NCBI GenBank assembly: GCA_021414245.1
Contig: JAIOOU010000004.1
Span: forward strand, 186,001-250,000
Direction: 5' to 3'
DNA: 64,000 nucleotides
Origin: Chloroflexota bacterium
GTDB lineage: Bacteria > Chloroflexota > Anaerolineae > Anaerolineales > Villigracilaceae
Both the position numbers and the translations under genes were made by a program. The notes below the pieces were generated by a model, which worked only from the letters and a program-made list of their open reading frames with translations, did no database searches and was not told the DNA's origin. Position 1 is the first letter of the stretch. Each line of letters opens with the position of its first letter. Shown here one piece after another: positions 17,116 through 24,184 of the stretch.

Positions 17116-18480
17116 TCATGCGTACGCGCCGGACCAGGTTTCGAAACGCCGGCCGTCATGTTCGTCGGGTCTGAAAAAAGTGACGTAGGTCAGGGCCTGA
17201 TAGGGGACGAACTGTTGTTCCTTCGGGTTTTTGATGGCCAGGTCATAATACGAATGCCAGGTGCCTGAGTTGAAATAGACTTGGCTTTCCGCATGCGGGG
17301 CGGCCTGCATGCCGAGGGGAACGATCTCGTATTGATGAGTGTGCCCGTATACGACGAACTGGTTTTGGTTGTTGATGAAGGTGGGTTCCTGCAGGGCATG
17401 GCTGGCGAAGGAATGTTTTACGCCCCACATTTTTTTGCGCACCCACAGGACCACATCGTTGATGGTCGAAAAGGAGGCATGCCCGGAGATCTTGATGATC
17501 AACTGCAGCGTATCCACCATGTCGAATCGGTAGGCCTTGTCGGCCTTGCGGACGAAATCAAGTTCGAGGAACTCCGCGGCGATGCGATCCCAAACCTTTT
17601 TTAATTTATTTTCCACCGCGCGCGTCCCGGCGTGACTTTTGATCTGCCCGCTGATCCATAACGGGGCGGCCAGCACGGGACGGATATTCGAGATCCGGCG
17701 CAGGCTGTCGACGATGCCGGCTGGAAGGTGATCACCGTATTGGAGCTGCGCCTCAATCGGATAGCGGTTGCAGACATCCATGGTGAAGGCATCCCCGATC
17801 GTTCCGGCGTCGCGCCCCTTATCGCGATCAAAATTGAATTTATCGTAGCGGTCCCCGTGATGCGCCACCACCTTATATTGGTCGAACAGATCCTTGAGCA
17901 GGGGGGACTCGCTTTCATCGTAAGGGAAGGGAGATTCGGGATTGCTCAATCCCATCTTTTCGATGATCTCCCGGCGGATCAGATCAAAGGCTTCGCCCTG
18001 CAGGTGATAATACCAGTCATGATTGCCGATCATGTAATGCAGGTTGACCTTGATGCGGAGCTGTTCACTGCTTTGATAATCCGGGTTGCCGCGCCGGTCT
18101 GCCGGAGACAGGGAGATCAGCTCCCCGTTTGCGCATTTCCGTAAAACCTCCACGGCCTCCTTGTTTTCTTCCAGGATGGCAAGGGTGACTTCCATTAGTT
18201 TATTTGCGTACTGCGGGCTGGCCGGGTCGCTCCACGGCCGGATGTAGTTTGCGTCGCCCGGCAGCGTATCCAGCCAGCGGGTGGAATGCAGCGGGTCAAG
18301 GATGTCTCCCATCAGGATCACATGAATGTCCCTGATCGGGGCGTAGCGGCCATCTTTATTCCAGGACGCGAAATAGGCCGTCTCCTGAAGACGTTTTGCA
18401 AAGACTTGAAAAGCGCTGGGGGAAATGGAGTTGGCGGTGGTTCCATCGCCGAGGTGAAGATCGCTGACAATGAAGAGCAC
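17116..18480 (-). CDS. Calcineurin-like metallophosphoesterase
   Basis: Di-metal phosphoesterase of unknown substrate. The 454-residue protein has all five family motifs: SDLHLGD near the N-terminus, GDILDPLH, GNHDWYY, AHHGDRYD and a C-terminal GHTHQYE. It is longer than typical family members because of helical inserts between the GNHD and GHTH motifs. The GTG start at 18480 follows AGGAG by 8 nt, downstream of a TATAAT box (18512-18517). The gene is monocistronic and convergent with recO. Confidence 0.88.
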   Translation of the reverse strand: MLFIVSDLHLGDGTTANSISPSAFQVFAKRLQETAYFASWNKDGRYAPIRDIHVILMGDILDPLHSTRWLDTLPGDANYIRPWSDPASPQYANKLMEVTLAILEENKEAVEVLRKCANGELISLSPADRRGNPDYQSSEQLRIKVNLHYMIGNHDWYYHLQGEAFDLIRREIIEKMGLSNPESPFPYDESESPLLKDLFDQYKVVAHHGDRYDKFNFDRDKGRDAGTIGDAFTMDVCNRYPIEAQLQYGDHLPAGIVDSLRRISNIRPVLAAPLWISGQIKSHAGTRAVENKLKKVWDRIAAEFLELDFVRKADKAYRFDMVDTLQLIIKISGHASFSTINDVVLWVRKKMWGVKHSFASHALQEPTFINNQNQFVVYGHTHQYEIVPLGMQAAPHAESQVYFNSGTWHSYYDLAIKNPKEQQFVPYQALTYVTFFRPDEHDGRRFETWSGAYA

Positions 18481-18511
18481 GGTGATTCTCCTGAAACGAT
18501 TATTGCGCTGA

Positions 18512-18517
18512 ATTATA
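18512..18517 (-). promoter_or_regulatory. -10 box of the metallophosphoesterase gene
   Basis: Minus-strand TATAAT, giving a leader of about 25 nt that contains the AGGAG site. No clear -35 box. Confidence 0.5.
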
Positions 18518-18701
18518 GCGCGAATGAATTTGCGGGCAAGTAAATACGGAAACTATCAGCATGGTTAAATAAACGGCGAGAGTGGGCTGACAGGACCAAT
18601 GCCTGCTGGACTAATGTCTCTTATTGGTGTATGGTAATCAGGCAATTGGTTTTCTGTCATGATTGTTTGCGTCTCTCATATCAGCTATACCAAAGGATGA
18701 C

Positions 18702-19568
18702 ATGAAAAAAAATTCTGTTTGCATTGCACTTGTATTAATTCTGCTGGTGAGTCTGGCTTGCAACATCGGCAGTACAGCGCCGGCAACGGATACTGGGCAG
18801 GCAGACCCACCCAGCACAAATGCTGTGTCCACGGAAGCGGCGGGAAGTGACGATGGCCCTGCAGGTCCCGAGTCAATTGACCTGACGGATCCTGCATTGT
18901 ATATCATCCCCGGTGCGCCGGCGTATAAATATGACACGACATTACAGATCACAGGCATGGATACAGCTGGAAATCCCAAGGAGTTTCGGTCTTTCACATC
19001 AGTGGAGGTTCAAACTCTGCCGCAAATCAACCAGCACATTTTTTTTGAAGGAGACACCCTTGGACCCGAGCCTTCGAACAAGGCGGGTAGCATTAATATC
19101 CTTTCTTCGGATACGGTGATCATTGGTGATGAGATGACCAGCGCCCAGATGGTGAGCGTAAATGGAGAGGCGCCAAAACTGTCCTGTCATACCGCCCCAA
19201 CTTCAAGCGTGCAAGGGCCGGGCTTGCTGGAGTCCACACTGCAATTCATGCCCAATGTTCAACAAATGGTTACAGGCCAGGCGCTGCGTGTGGAAAGTGG
19301 TGTTGAAGTCAACGGATATATCACAGACAAATATCAACTCTCCATCGAAAATTTTGTTCAGGCGGATGGGGAATTGATCAGCGCATTTGTGTATGTGGCC
19401 CGGGACGGCGGTTTTATCACCCGCTTTGAAGATCAGGCGCAAAACAAGATGGATTTCTTCGGACGGTTTGACCCGAATCAGATGGCCAGCCTTGCCACCA
19501 CAACCAACTACTTCCTTGTAGAAGATGGCTCATTGAATATCTCTGTTCCTTCAGTCTGCCTCAAATAG
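18702..19568 (+). CDS. Lipoprotein of unknown function
   Basis: A 288-residue protein I do not recognise. The signal MKKNSVCIALVLILLVSLAC has a lipobox LAC with Cys20. It is followed by a Thr/Ser/Pro-rich tether of about 35 residues and a globular part with several beta strands, and one late Cys in SVCLK. The layout resembles outer-face lipoproteins of the LolA/LppX-like type, but no motif proves it. ATG 18702 follows AAGGA; the upstream in-frame ATG at 18663 lacks a ribosome site and would bury the signal peptide. Confidence 0.75.
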   Translation: MKKNSVCIALVLILLVSLACNIGSTAPATDTGQADPPSTNAVSTEAAGSDDGPAGPESIDLTDPALYIIPGAPAYKYDTTLQITGMDTAGNPKEFRSFTSVEVQTLPQINQHIFFEGDTLGPEPSNKAGSINILSSDTVIIGDEMTSAQMVSVNGEAPKLSCHTAPTSSVQGPGLLESTLQFMPNVQQMVTGQALRVESGVEVNGYITDKYQLSIENFVQADGELISAFVYVARDGGFITRFEDQAQNKMDFFGRFDPNQMASLATTTNYFLVEDGSLNISVPSVCLK

Positions 19569-19613
19569 ACCCTCAGATGGATTCCTTCCGGGGAAAGTAA
19601 TAAACTCAAGTTG

Positions 19614-19653
19614 TATGAATACAGGCCGCTTTTGCGGCTTGTATTCATATTTG
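19614..19653 (+). terminator. Terminator hairpin after the lipoprotein gene
   Basis: TATGAATACAGGCCGC (19614-19629), loop TTTT, and the complementary arm (19634-19649) with a single G-U pair, followed by TTT. The 16-bp stem is unusually long and nearly symmetric, so it could also work on the other strand. Confidence 0.75.
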
Positions 19654-19673
19654 GCTTGCGTGTATCATGAAAC

Positions 19674-19702
19674 TTGACATAGAACACATGTTCTATTACA
19701 CT
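19674..19702 (+). promoter_or_regulatory. Promoter with LexA-box-like operator filling its spacer
   Basis: TTGACA (19674-19679) and TACACT (19697-19702) are 17 bp apart. The spacer is taken up by the perfect palindrome ATAGAACA-CA-TGTTCTAT (19679-19696), which contains GAAC-N4-GTTC, the core of the Gram-positive DinR/LexA operator. The -10 box ends 8 nt before the ATG at 19711, so the transcript would be almost leaderless. Position predicts tight repression. Confidence 0.65.
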
Positions 19703-19710
19703 CTTGTATT

Positions 19711-20124
19711 ATGTCGATGTGGCGATTTTTTATTTCCTGGTGGTCGGGCTTGCGAAAAGGCGCCGGGAAGAAATATACCTATGTTGCGGGCCATCCTTTC
19801 GACCTTGAGTTGACCCAACCCGTGGCCCGCCATGAAGACGACCAGCAGGCATCCGATTCCCATCCAGCGGCCCCCCGCACGGACAAGGTTTATCAAAGTT
19901 GGCAAAAGCTTTCCCGCCGGGAGCAGGATGTGACCGCGCTTACCTGTCTTCGATATACAAATCCCCAGATCGCTGCACGCCTGGGTCTGTCGGTCGGGAC
20001 CGTACGATCGTATCTTGATAAAGTATTAAGCAAATTGGGATTACAAAACAAAGCCGATCTGCGCGTGTTTTTTGCCGCATGGGATTTCAAGGAATTTGAA
20101 AGAAGGAAAGACCCATATCGCTGA
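19711..20124 (+). CDS. Small LuxR/NarL-type helix-turn-helix regulator
   Basis: Likely DNA-binding regulator of 137 residues. The C-terminal half (about 65-125) is a GerE-type HTH: LSRREQDVTALTCLRYTNPQIAARLGLSVGTVRSYLDKVLSKLGL, with the recognition helix at VGTVRSYLDKVL. The N-terminus is hydrophobic (MSMWRFFISWWSG) and could touch the membrane. No receiver or ligand domain is present. Its promoter holds a LexA-like operator, and a terminator follows at 20185. The TIR gene begins 110 bp downstream. A role in a damage response is inference. Confidence 0.82.
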   Translation: MSMWRFFISWWSGLRKGAGKKYTYVAGHPFDLELTQPVARHEDDQQASDSHPAAPRTDKVYQSWQKLSRREQDVTALTCLRYTNPQIAARLGLSVGTVRSYLDKVLSKLGLQNKADLRVFFAAWDFKEFERRKDPYR

Positions 20125-20184
20125 CCCTTATGGCTAAATCCATCCCATATTTGCCTCCCCTTTCGGGAGGTTGCCGCGCAGCCG

Positions 20185-20211
20185 CCCCTCAAAAGGGGTT
20201 TTTTATTTTTT
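20185..20211 (+). terminator. Rho-independent terminator of the LuxR-type gene
   Basis: CCCCT (20185-20189), loop CAAA, AGGGG (20194-20198), then TTTTTTATTTTTT. The stem is short but GC-rich and the U-tract is strong. It lies only 23 bp upstream of the TIR gene start. Confidence 0.8.
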
Positions 20212-20233
20212 CAGTCTGGATTATTGTGGGGAC

Positions 20234-20686
20234 ATGAAGAATTTTTTGGAAAAGCTGTTTTCCCAAAAACGACTCCACAAAGCCTTTCTTTGTTACTGCC
20301 ATGCGGACCGTGATCCGGTTCACGCTTTGTATTCCCGTCTGCAAAGCGACGGTGTGCAGGTATGGCGGGACAGGGAGAGTCTGCTGCCGGGGCAGAATTG
20401 GGAACATGAAATTCGCAAGGCGATTCTGGGGAGCGATGTCATTCTTGTCTGCCTTTCAAAAAATTTTGGCGGTCAAACGGGATATCGCCACGAGGAATTG
20501 AAGCTTGCCCTCACAAAGGCGGATGTCCTGCCTGTGGAAGACATCTCCATCATTCCGGTTCGCTTGGAGGAATGCGATCTGCCTGAGTCGCTGCAGCATT
20601 TGCATCGCGTCGATCTATTTAAGAGGGGCGGGTATGCAGAATTGTTGCGCGCTTTGTGGAAAGATAATGATTTGAACTGCGCGTAA
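20234..20686 (+). CDS. TIR-domain protein
   Basis: The 150-residue protein is one TIR domain with a short N-terminal helix. It has KAFLCYCHADRD (strand A and box 1), VQVWRDRESLLPGQNWEHEI, VILVCLSKNF, and a long C-terminal part IIPVRLEECDLPESLQ. E57 in NWEHEI aligns with the catalytic glutamate of NAD-cleaving TIR domains such as SARM1, so NADase activity is possible. No effector or sensor domain is fused. ATG 20234 is preceded by GGGG; an in-frame start at 20171 would run through the terminator. TATTGT lies exactly 6 nt before the ATG and might drive a leaderless transcript. Confidence 0.82.
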   Translation: MKNFLEKLFSQKRLHKAFLCYCHADRDPVHALYSRLQSDGVQVWRDRESLLPGQNWEHEIRKAILGSDVILVCLSKNFGGQTGYRHEELKLALTKADVLPVEDISIIPVRLEECDLPESLQHLHRVDLFKRGGYAELLRALWKDNDLNCA

Positions 20687-20699
20687 GCATTCTCTCTTT

Positions 20700-21881
20700 T
20701 TAGGATCTCAGCCGCCTGCCCCAATTCAAGACGAAGATCCAGGCTGTGATCACCACCACGGGTTTTACCAGCCGCCAGAGCAGGATTTGGAACCAGCGCC
20801 ATTTGATCAGGTAGATCACCTGGGCCAGGAACCAGCGTGACAACAAAGTCTGCCCCAGTGCGCTTCGCAGGACCCGCGCCTTGTATCCCTTGAATGAAAA
20901 CTGATCGCGCCGGAACGACTCGCCGATCTCCTTCGCGGCAACGGCGCCATATCCCAGGGCGATGCTGATGCCCTCGCCAAAAATCGGGTCCGCTCCGACG
21001 GCATCCCCGACCAGTAATACTCGTGGAACGGCCATTTGATTTTCCGGGCTGAACCAGCGGATGGGATGTCCCTTTAATTCCACCGAGTCCAGATCAAAGC
21101 CGTGCCGTTCCAGCTCCTGCGCCAGTACTTCCTTCAAGGCCGGTCGCGAGTCGCCTGCCAGCAGGTTGGTATCGTAAATGCCCCAACAGCGCATGGCTTG
21201 GCCGTTGACCTGGGTGGGAAAATCCCAGGTGTAGCCGGCAATATTGTCAGGCACGGGGAAGAAATCAAAATAAGCATGGTCTTTGTGATGATCAGCCTTG
21301 CCGGGAGCGGGGGCGAGATCATTGGCTGGCGTGAGGACTTCCAGCGCCCGCGCGGTATAGATGGGGGCATGCGGCAGGATGCTGCGCCGGGTCACGCCGT
21401 TGGACCCGTCTGCGCCGACGACGATCAGCGCTTCGAAGGTGCCCGCGTCCGTCTCAACGGTGACATGGTCCTCGTTTGCCCGGACCTCCCTGACCTTGAT
21501 GCCTTCCCGGATCTCAATTCCCCTTTCCCTTGCTTTTTCAGCCAGCCAGGCATCGAATTCATTTCGACGGATCACGCGGATGGCATGCGTCCCGGGAATG
21601 TGCAGGCTGATGCCCCTGCCCGCAAAATCGAAATGGGCTGTGTCCACATCCACATGCGGGACTTCGGTGACATCCAGGCCGAGGCCTTCAAGGATCACTT
21701 CCGCGTCCGCAACCAATCCGCCGGCACACAGCTTGACGCGCGGATAATGTTCCTTTTCAAGGATCAGGATGCGGGAGGTCAGATGCGGGAAGTCCCTCGC
21801 CAGATGCAGGGCGGTCGATAGTCCGCTTGGGCCGCCGCCCAGAATGAGGATATCGTGTTGCTGCATGCTGCTGTTTTCCAT
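20700..21881 (-). CDS. Geranylgeranyl reductase family FAD-dependent oxidoreductase
   Basis: Flavoprotein of 393 residues, related to enzymes that saturate isoprenoid chains of quinones, chlorophyll or archaeal lipids. It has the N-terminal FAD-binding LILGGGPSGLSTALHLARD, an LKLCAGGL-like segment (RVKLCAGGLV), GADGSNGVTRR, and GDAVGADPIFGEGISIALGYG. A hydrophobic C-terminal tail (LAQVIYLIKWRWFQILLWRLVKPVVVITAWIFVL) suggests membrane contact. The natural substrate is not shown; menaquinone or a lipid is the best guess. TTAAAT lies 6 nt before the ATG, again compatible with a leaderless start. Confidence 0.85.
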   Translation of the reverse strand: MENSSMQQHDILILGGGPSGLSTALHLARDFPHLTSRILILEKEHYPRVKLCAGGLVADAEVILEGLGLDVTEVPHVDVDTAHFDFAGRGISLHIPGTHAIRVIRRNEFDAWLAEKARERGIEIREGIKVREVRANEDHVTVETDAGTFEALIVVGADGSNGVTRRSILPHAPIYTARALEVLTPANDLAPAPGKADHHKDHAYFDFFPVPDNIAGYTWDFPTQVNGQAMRCWGIYDTNLLAGDSRPALKEVLAQELERHGFDLDSVELKGHPIRWFSPENQMAVPRVLLVGDAVGADPIFGEGISIALGYGAVAAKEIGESFRRDQFSFKGYKARVLRSALGQTLLSRWFLAQVIYLIKWRWFQILLWRLVKPVVVITAWIFVLNWGRRLRS

Positions 21882-21941
21882 GTTTTAATTTAACCACGGA
21901 ATGCGTTGGGCGGGCAGGATAAATATCCGCTGCGCCTGCTG

Positions 21942-21947
21942 TATAAT
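21942..21947 (+). promoter_or_regulatory. -10 box upstream of FGE-like lipoprotein gene
   Basis: TATAAT preceded by TG. The predicted start is about 33 nt before the ATG, leaving AAAGGA in the leader. No clear -35 box. Confidence 0.5.
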
Positions 21948-21986
21948 TTCAGTCACTTTTTCAGAAAGGGAAGCAAAGGATCGATC

Positions 21987-22772
21987 ATGACATCTGCGAA
22001 AACAATGGTTCTGGTCTTGATATCATTTGGGATGCTTTCCTGTCAGGCGGCGACAACCCCTGTAGCCCTGCCTGCCGAGATCACGGACGCCAAAGGCCTG
22101 ACCATGCACCTGGTGCCTGCAGGCGCCTTCCTCATGGGCAGCGATGACGACAAGTCTGGCGAGGCACAGCCTGCCCACACGGTTAAACTCGATAACTATT
22201 ACATGGATGTTTATGAAGTGACCCGCGGGCGTTACAAGGAATGTGTAACTGCCGGCGCATGCAGCGAATCAAGGAATCTGGCTGGTATCGATTCGTTTTA
22301 TGCGGACCCCGATTATCCGATGTCTGCCGTGGACTGGAATCAATCCAAAGTCTATTGCGAAGCGTGGCGGGGTGCGCGCCTGCCCACCGAAGCGGAATGG
22401 GAAAAGGCCGCGCGCGGTACGGATGGCCGTACCTATCCCTGGGGAGAGGAATACGACTCGTCGTACGTCAAGCTCGAACCTGATCCCAACGGGGATTTTC
22501 TAAGCAAGGTTGGGTCTTATGAAAAGGGAAAAAGCCCGTACGGCATGTACGATATGGCGGGCAGTGTCTTCGAGTGGACGGCGGATTCGCTTACCGTCTA
22601 CCCGGGCAATCAGGGAGATCACAGCTACTATCGCGATACCGACCGGGTGCTGCGCGGCGGATCGTGGGATCATCCCGACCCTTACGTGCTAAGCACCTGG
22701 TTTCGTTTTGCCAGCTTCACCGGGGACAATTCAGGTTATACCGGTTTTCGCTGCGCCAAAGATGCCCCGTGA
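21987..22772 (+). CDS. FGE-sulfatase (SUMF1) fold lipoprotein
   Basis: The 261-residue protein has a lipoprotein signal (MTSAKTMVLVLISFGMLSC) and the formylglycine-generating-enzyme fold: FLMGSDDDKSGEAQPAHTVKLDNYYMDVYEVTRGRY, AVDWNQSKVYCEAW, RLPTEAEWEKAARG, YPWGEEYD, YGMYDMAGSVFEWTAD, RVLRGGSWD and TGFRCAKD. The family includes sulfatase-activating enzymes and many proteins without that activity. No sulfatase gene is near and the paired active-site cysteines of true FGE are not evident, so a binding or structural role is equally possible. ATG 21987 follows AAAGGATCGATC. The stop overlaps an inverted repeat. Confidence 0.87.
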   Translation: MTSAKTMVLVLISFGMLSCQAATTPVALPAEITDAKGLTMHLVPAGAFLMGSDDDKSGEAQPAHTVKLDNYYMDVYEVTRGRYKECVTAGACSESRNLAGIDSFYADPDYPMSAVDWNQSKVYCEAWRGARLPTEAEWEKAARGTDGRTYPWGEEYDSSYVKLEPDPNGDFLSKVGSYEKGKSPYGMYDMAGSVFEWTADSLTVYPGNQGDHSYYRDTDRVLRGGSWDHPDPYVLSTWFRFASFTGDNSGYTGFRCAKDAP

Positions 22773-22842
22773 AACATGGAGTCGAACCAGAGTCGAAGGA
22801 GAGTCGAAGGACTGCCGGGGAAGGGTTGCCAATGTTTCACGG
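22767..22842. repeat. Inverted-repeat element with AGTCGAA repeats at 11-bp period
   Basis: CCGTGAAACATGG (22767-22779) and CCAATGTTTCACGG (22829-22842) are inverted with one extra base. Between them AGTCGAA occurs at 22780, 22791 and 22802, one DNA turn apart. The left arm includes the stop of the FGE-like gene. It could be a hairpin terminator or a small dispersed element. Confidence 0.55.
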
Positions 22843-22873
22843 ATTGTGTGAAAATTTGGCTGGTAATGTCATA

Positions 22874-22900
22874 AAAGCCAGTCCATAACGGACTGGCTTT
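22874..22900 (+). terminator. Hairpin upstream of the DUF3592 gene
   Basis: AAAGCCAGTCC, loop ATAAC, GGACTGGCTTT: a perfect 11-bp stem. It shares its core with the hairpin after the DUF3592 gene (23412-23444). TATAAT partly overlaps its 3' end, so a promoter for the next gene may start here. Confidence 0.6.
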
Positions 22901-22942
22901 ATAATGTCGGCGCATTTCAACTTTATTCATGGAGGCTGGAGA

Positions 22943-23398
22943 ATGGAACAGGAGAAATCCACAAGGAAGGGCAATATTAAGTTTTGGGCCGTCGCTTTGT
23001 TGTTGGGGGCACTGGTCCTGTTTGTTGTCGGCGGGTACCCGCTGATTAAGCAGATCGCATTGGACGGGTTTGGACAGGAAGTGACCGGGACGGTCGTGGA
23101 GCTGGCTGGCGCGGACAGGATCCAGACCCCGATCGTACAATTTACAACCACGGATGGAAGGCAGTATACGTTTAAGTCCCATTACGGGAACAGGAATATC
23201 CGCTTCACGGCTGGGGAGCAGGTTCAAATGCGATATCTCCCCGCCGCCCCGCAGATCGCGGAGATCAACCTGCTGGGCCGCATGAATTATCCCTCCAACC
23301 TGGAAGCCGCCTGCATTGGTTCGCTCCTGCTCATGGGCGGACTGGTTTCATTGCGCAATAAACCCCTGACTCTGGATTTCAGCCGTCGAAAGAACTGA
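22943..23398 (+). CDS. DUF3592 membrane protein
   Basis: The 151-residue protein has two membrane spans (about residues 14-33 and 126-143) flanking an extracytoplasmic beta domain with the DUF3592 pattern VTGTVVEL...TPIVQFTTTDGRQYTF...GEQVQMRYLP. Function is unknown; the family is widespread in bacteria. ATG 22943 follows GGAGGCTGGAGA; the in-frame ATG at 22904 lies before this site. The gene is bracketed by two hairpins with the same core sequence, so it is a self-contained transcription unit. Confidence 0.82.
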   Translation: MEQEKSTRKGNIKFWAVALLLGALVLFVVGGYPLIKQIALDGFGQEVTGTVVELAGADRIQTPIVQFTTTDGRQYTFKSHYGNRNIRFTAGEQVQMRYLPAAPQIAEINLLGRMNYPSNLEAACIGSLLLMGGLVSLRNKPLTLDFSRRKN

Positions 23399-23411
23399 TT
23401 TTTAAATCATA

Positions 23412-23444
23412 AAAAGAGCCAGTCTATAACGGACTGGCTCTTTT
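23412..23444 (+). terminator. Terminator after the DUF3592 gene
   Basis: AAAAGAGCCAGTCT, loop ATAAC, GGACTGGCTCTTTT: a 14-bp stem with one G-U pair and a T-tract. The core repeats the hairpin at 22874-22900. Confidence 0.8.
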
Positions 23445-23464
23445 GTATATATCCTCGTTAAATA

Positions 23465-23470
23465 TATAAT
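23465..23470 (+). promoter_or_regulatory. -10 box of the RAYT gene
   Basis: TATAAT lies 7 nt before the ATG at 23478. No Shine-Dalgarno is present, so the transcript is probably leaderless. Confidence 0.5.
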
Positions 23471-23477
23471 CGTGATC

Positions 23478-24008
23478 ATGGAATTTGACCCTAAGATCCA
23501 TCATCGCCGTTCCATTCGCTTGCAGGGATATGACTATTCACAGGCAGGCGCGTATTTTGTGACCATTGTCGCCTGGCGACGTGAAATGTTGTTTGGGGAC
23601 ATTGTGGATGGTGAAATGGGGCTGAACGATTTTGGGAAAATTGTTTCCGAGAAATGGCGATGGTTGGAAACACAATATGAATATATTGAATTAGGTGCAT
23701 GGGTTGTCATGCCAAATCATTTTCATGGCATTTTGATAATCCATGATGTTGGCAGGGGCGGATCGCGATCCGCCCCTGCGCCTGCCAAACGAAAATCATT
23801 GGGCGGATTGATCGGTGCGTTCAAAACGGTTTCGACAAAACAAATCAATTTATTGCGTAATACCGAAGGACAGATTGTCTGGCAGCGGAATTATTATGAA
23901 CACATTATCCGCAACGAACGCGAAATGGGCAGGATCACCCGTTATATCGAAGTCAACCCATTGCGCTGGGCGGATGATGAAGAAAACTCGATGAATATAA
24001 AACCGTAG
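23478..24008 (+). CDS. REP-associated tyrosine transposase (RAYT, Y1_Tnp/TnpA_REP)
   Basis: Single-strand DNA nuclease of the HUH superfamily thought to mobilise REP-type palindromes. The 176-residue protein has the N-terminal RRSIRLQGYDYSQAGAYFVTIVAWRR strand, HUH motif H81-F-H83 in MPNHFHGI, and catalytic Tyr140 (or Tyr139) in WQRNYYEHIIRNE. It ends YIEVNPLRWADD, as usual for this family. Residues 92-101 are encoded by a 28-bp palindrome, and another copy follows the stop, so enzyme and probable substrate are together. The in-frame GTG at 23472 is an alternative start. The gene appears intact and is the only mobile-type protein in the window. Confidence 0.9.
   Translation: MEFDPKIHHRRSIRLQGYDYSQAGAYFVTIVAWRREMLFGDIVDGEMGLNDFGKIVSEKWRWLETQYEYIELGAWVVMPNHFHGILIIHDVGRGGSRSAPAPAKRKSLGGLIGAFKTVSTKQINLLRNTEGQIVWQRNYYEHIIRNEREMGRITRYIEVNPLRWADDEENSMNIKP
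23752..23779. repeat. 28-bp TCGCGA palindrome, copy A (inside RAYT gene)
   Basis: A perfect palindrome with left arm GCAGGGGCGGATCG and its exact complement to the right, centred on TCGCGA. It is translated in frame as RAYT residues 92-101, in the variable loop after the HUH motif. Same length and scheme as copies B (24014) and C (25847). Confidence 0.85.
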
Positions 24009-24013
24009 AGGCG

Positions 24014-24041
24014 GTAGGGGCAGGTCGCGACCTGCCCCTAC
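24014..24041. repeat. 28-bp TCGCGA palindrome, copy B (after RAYT gene)
   Basis: A perfect palindrome with left arm GTAGGGGCAGGTCG, 6 bp after the RAYT stop. Compared with copy A, the three variable arm positions differ on both sides in a compensating way. It could fold as a strong hairpin and also serve as terminator. Confidence 0.85.
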
Positions 24042-24100
24042 GTATGATGTTTACTCCCGCCCCGCATGAAGCGCAAATCCTTCAACGCCTTTCCATCAGT

Positions 24101-24106
24101 TATAAT
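24101..24106 (+). promoter_or_regulatory. -10 box of glyQS
   Basis: TATAAT 78 bp before the glyQS ATG. The remaining leader has only a weak TCCC/GGGA stem. I see no T-box (no specifier stem or conserved antiterminator sequence). Confidence 0.45.
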
Positions 24107-24184
24107 CTCCCCGCAATCACCCATTTAAAATCGTAAATCCCAAATCGGGAATACTGGCAGAAAGCGCAAGTACAGGTGTTATAA

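Noticed and set aside
18663-18691. TTGTTT-N17-TATACC as promoter of the lipoprotein at 18702
   Set aside because: The start point would fall downstream of its AAGGA site and leave only a few bases of leader, so the two signals contradict each other.
20171-20233. N-terminal extension of the TIR gene from 20171
   Set aside because: The extension is translated terminator and U-tract DNA (20185-20211) and has no family match; ATG 20234 starts the domain properly.
21987-22772. Functional sulfatase-activating enzyme
   Set aside because: The fold is clear, but no sulfatase is near and the catalytic cysteine pair is not evident; only the fold is claimed.
24042-24184. T-box riboswitch before glyQS
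   Set aside because: The leader is about 75 nt, has no specifier stem, and lacks the conserved antiterminator sequence.
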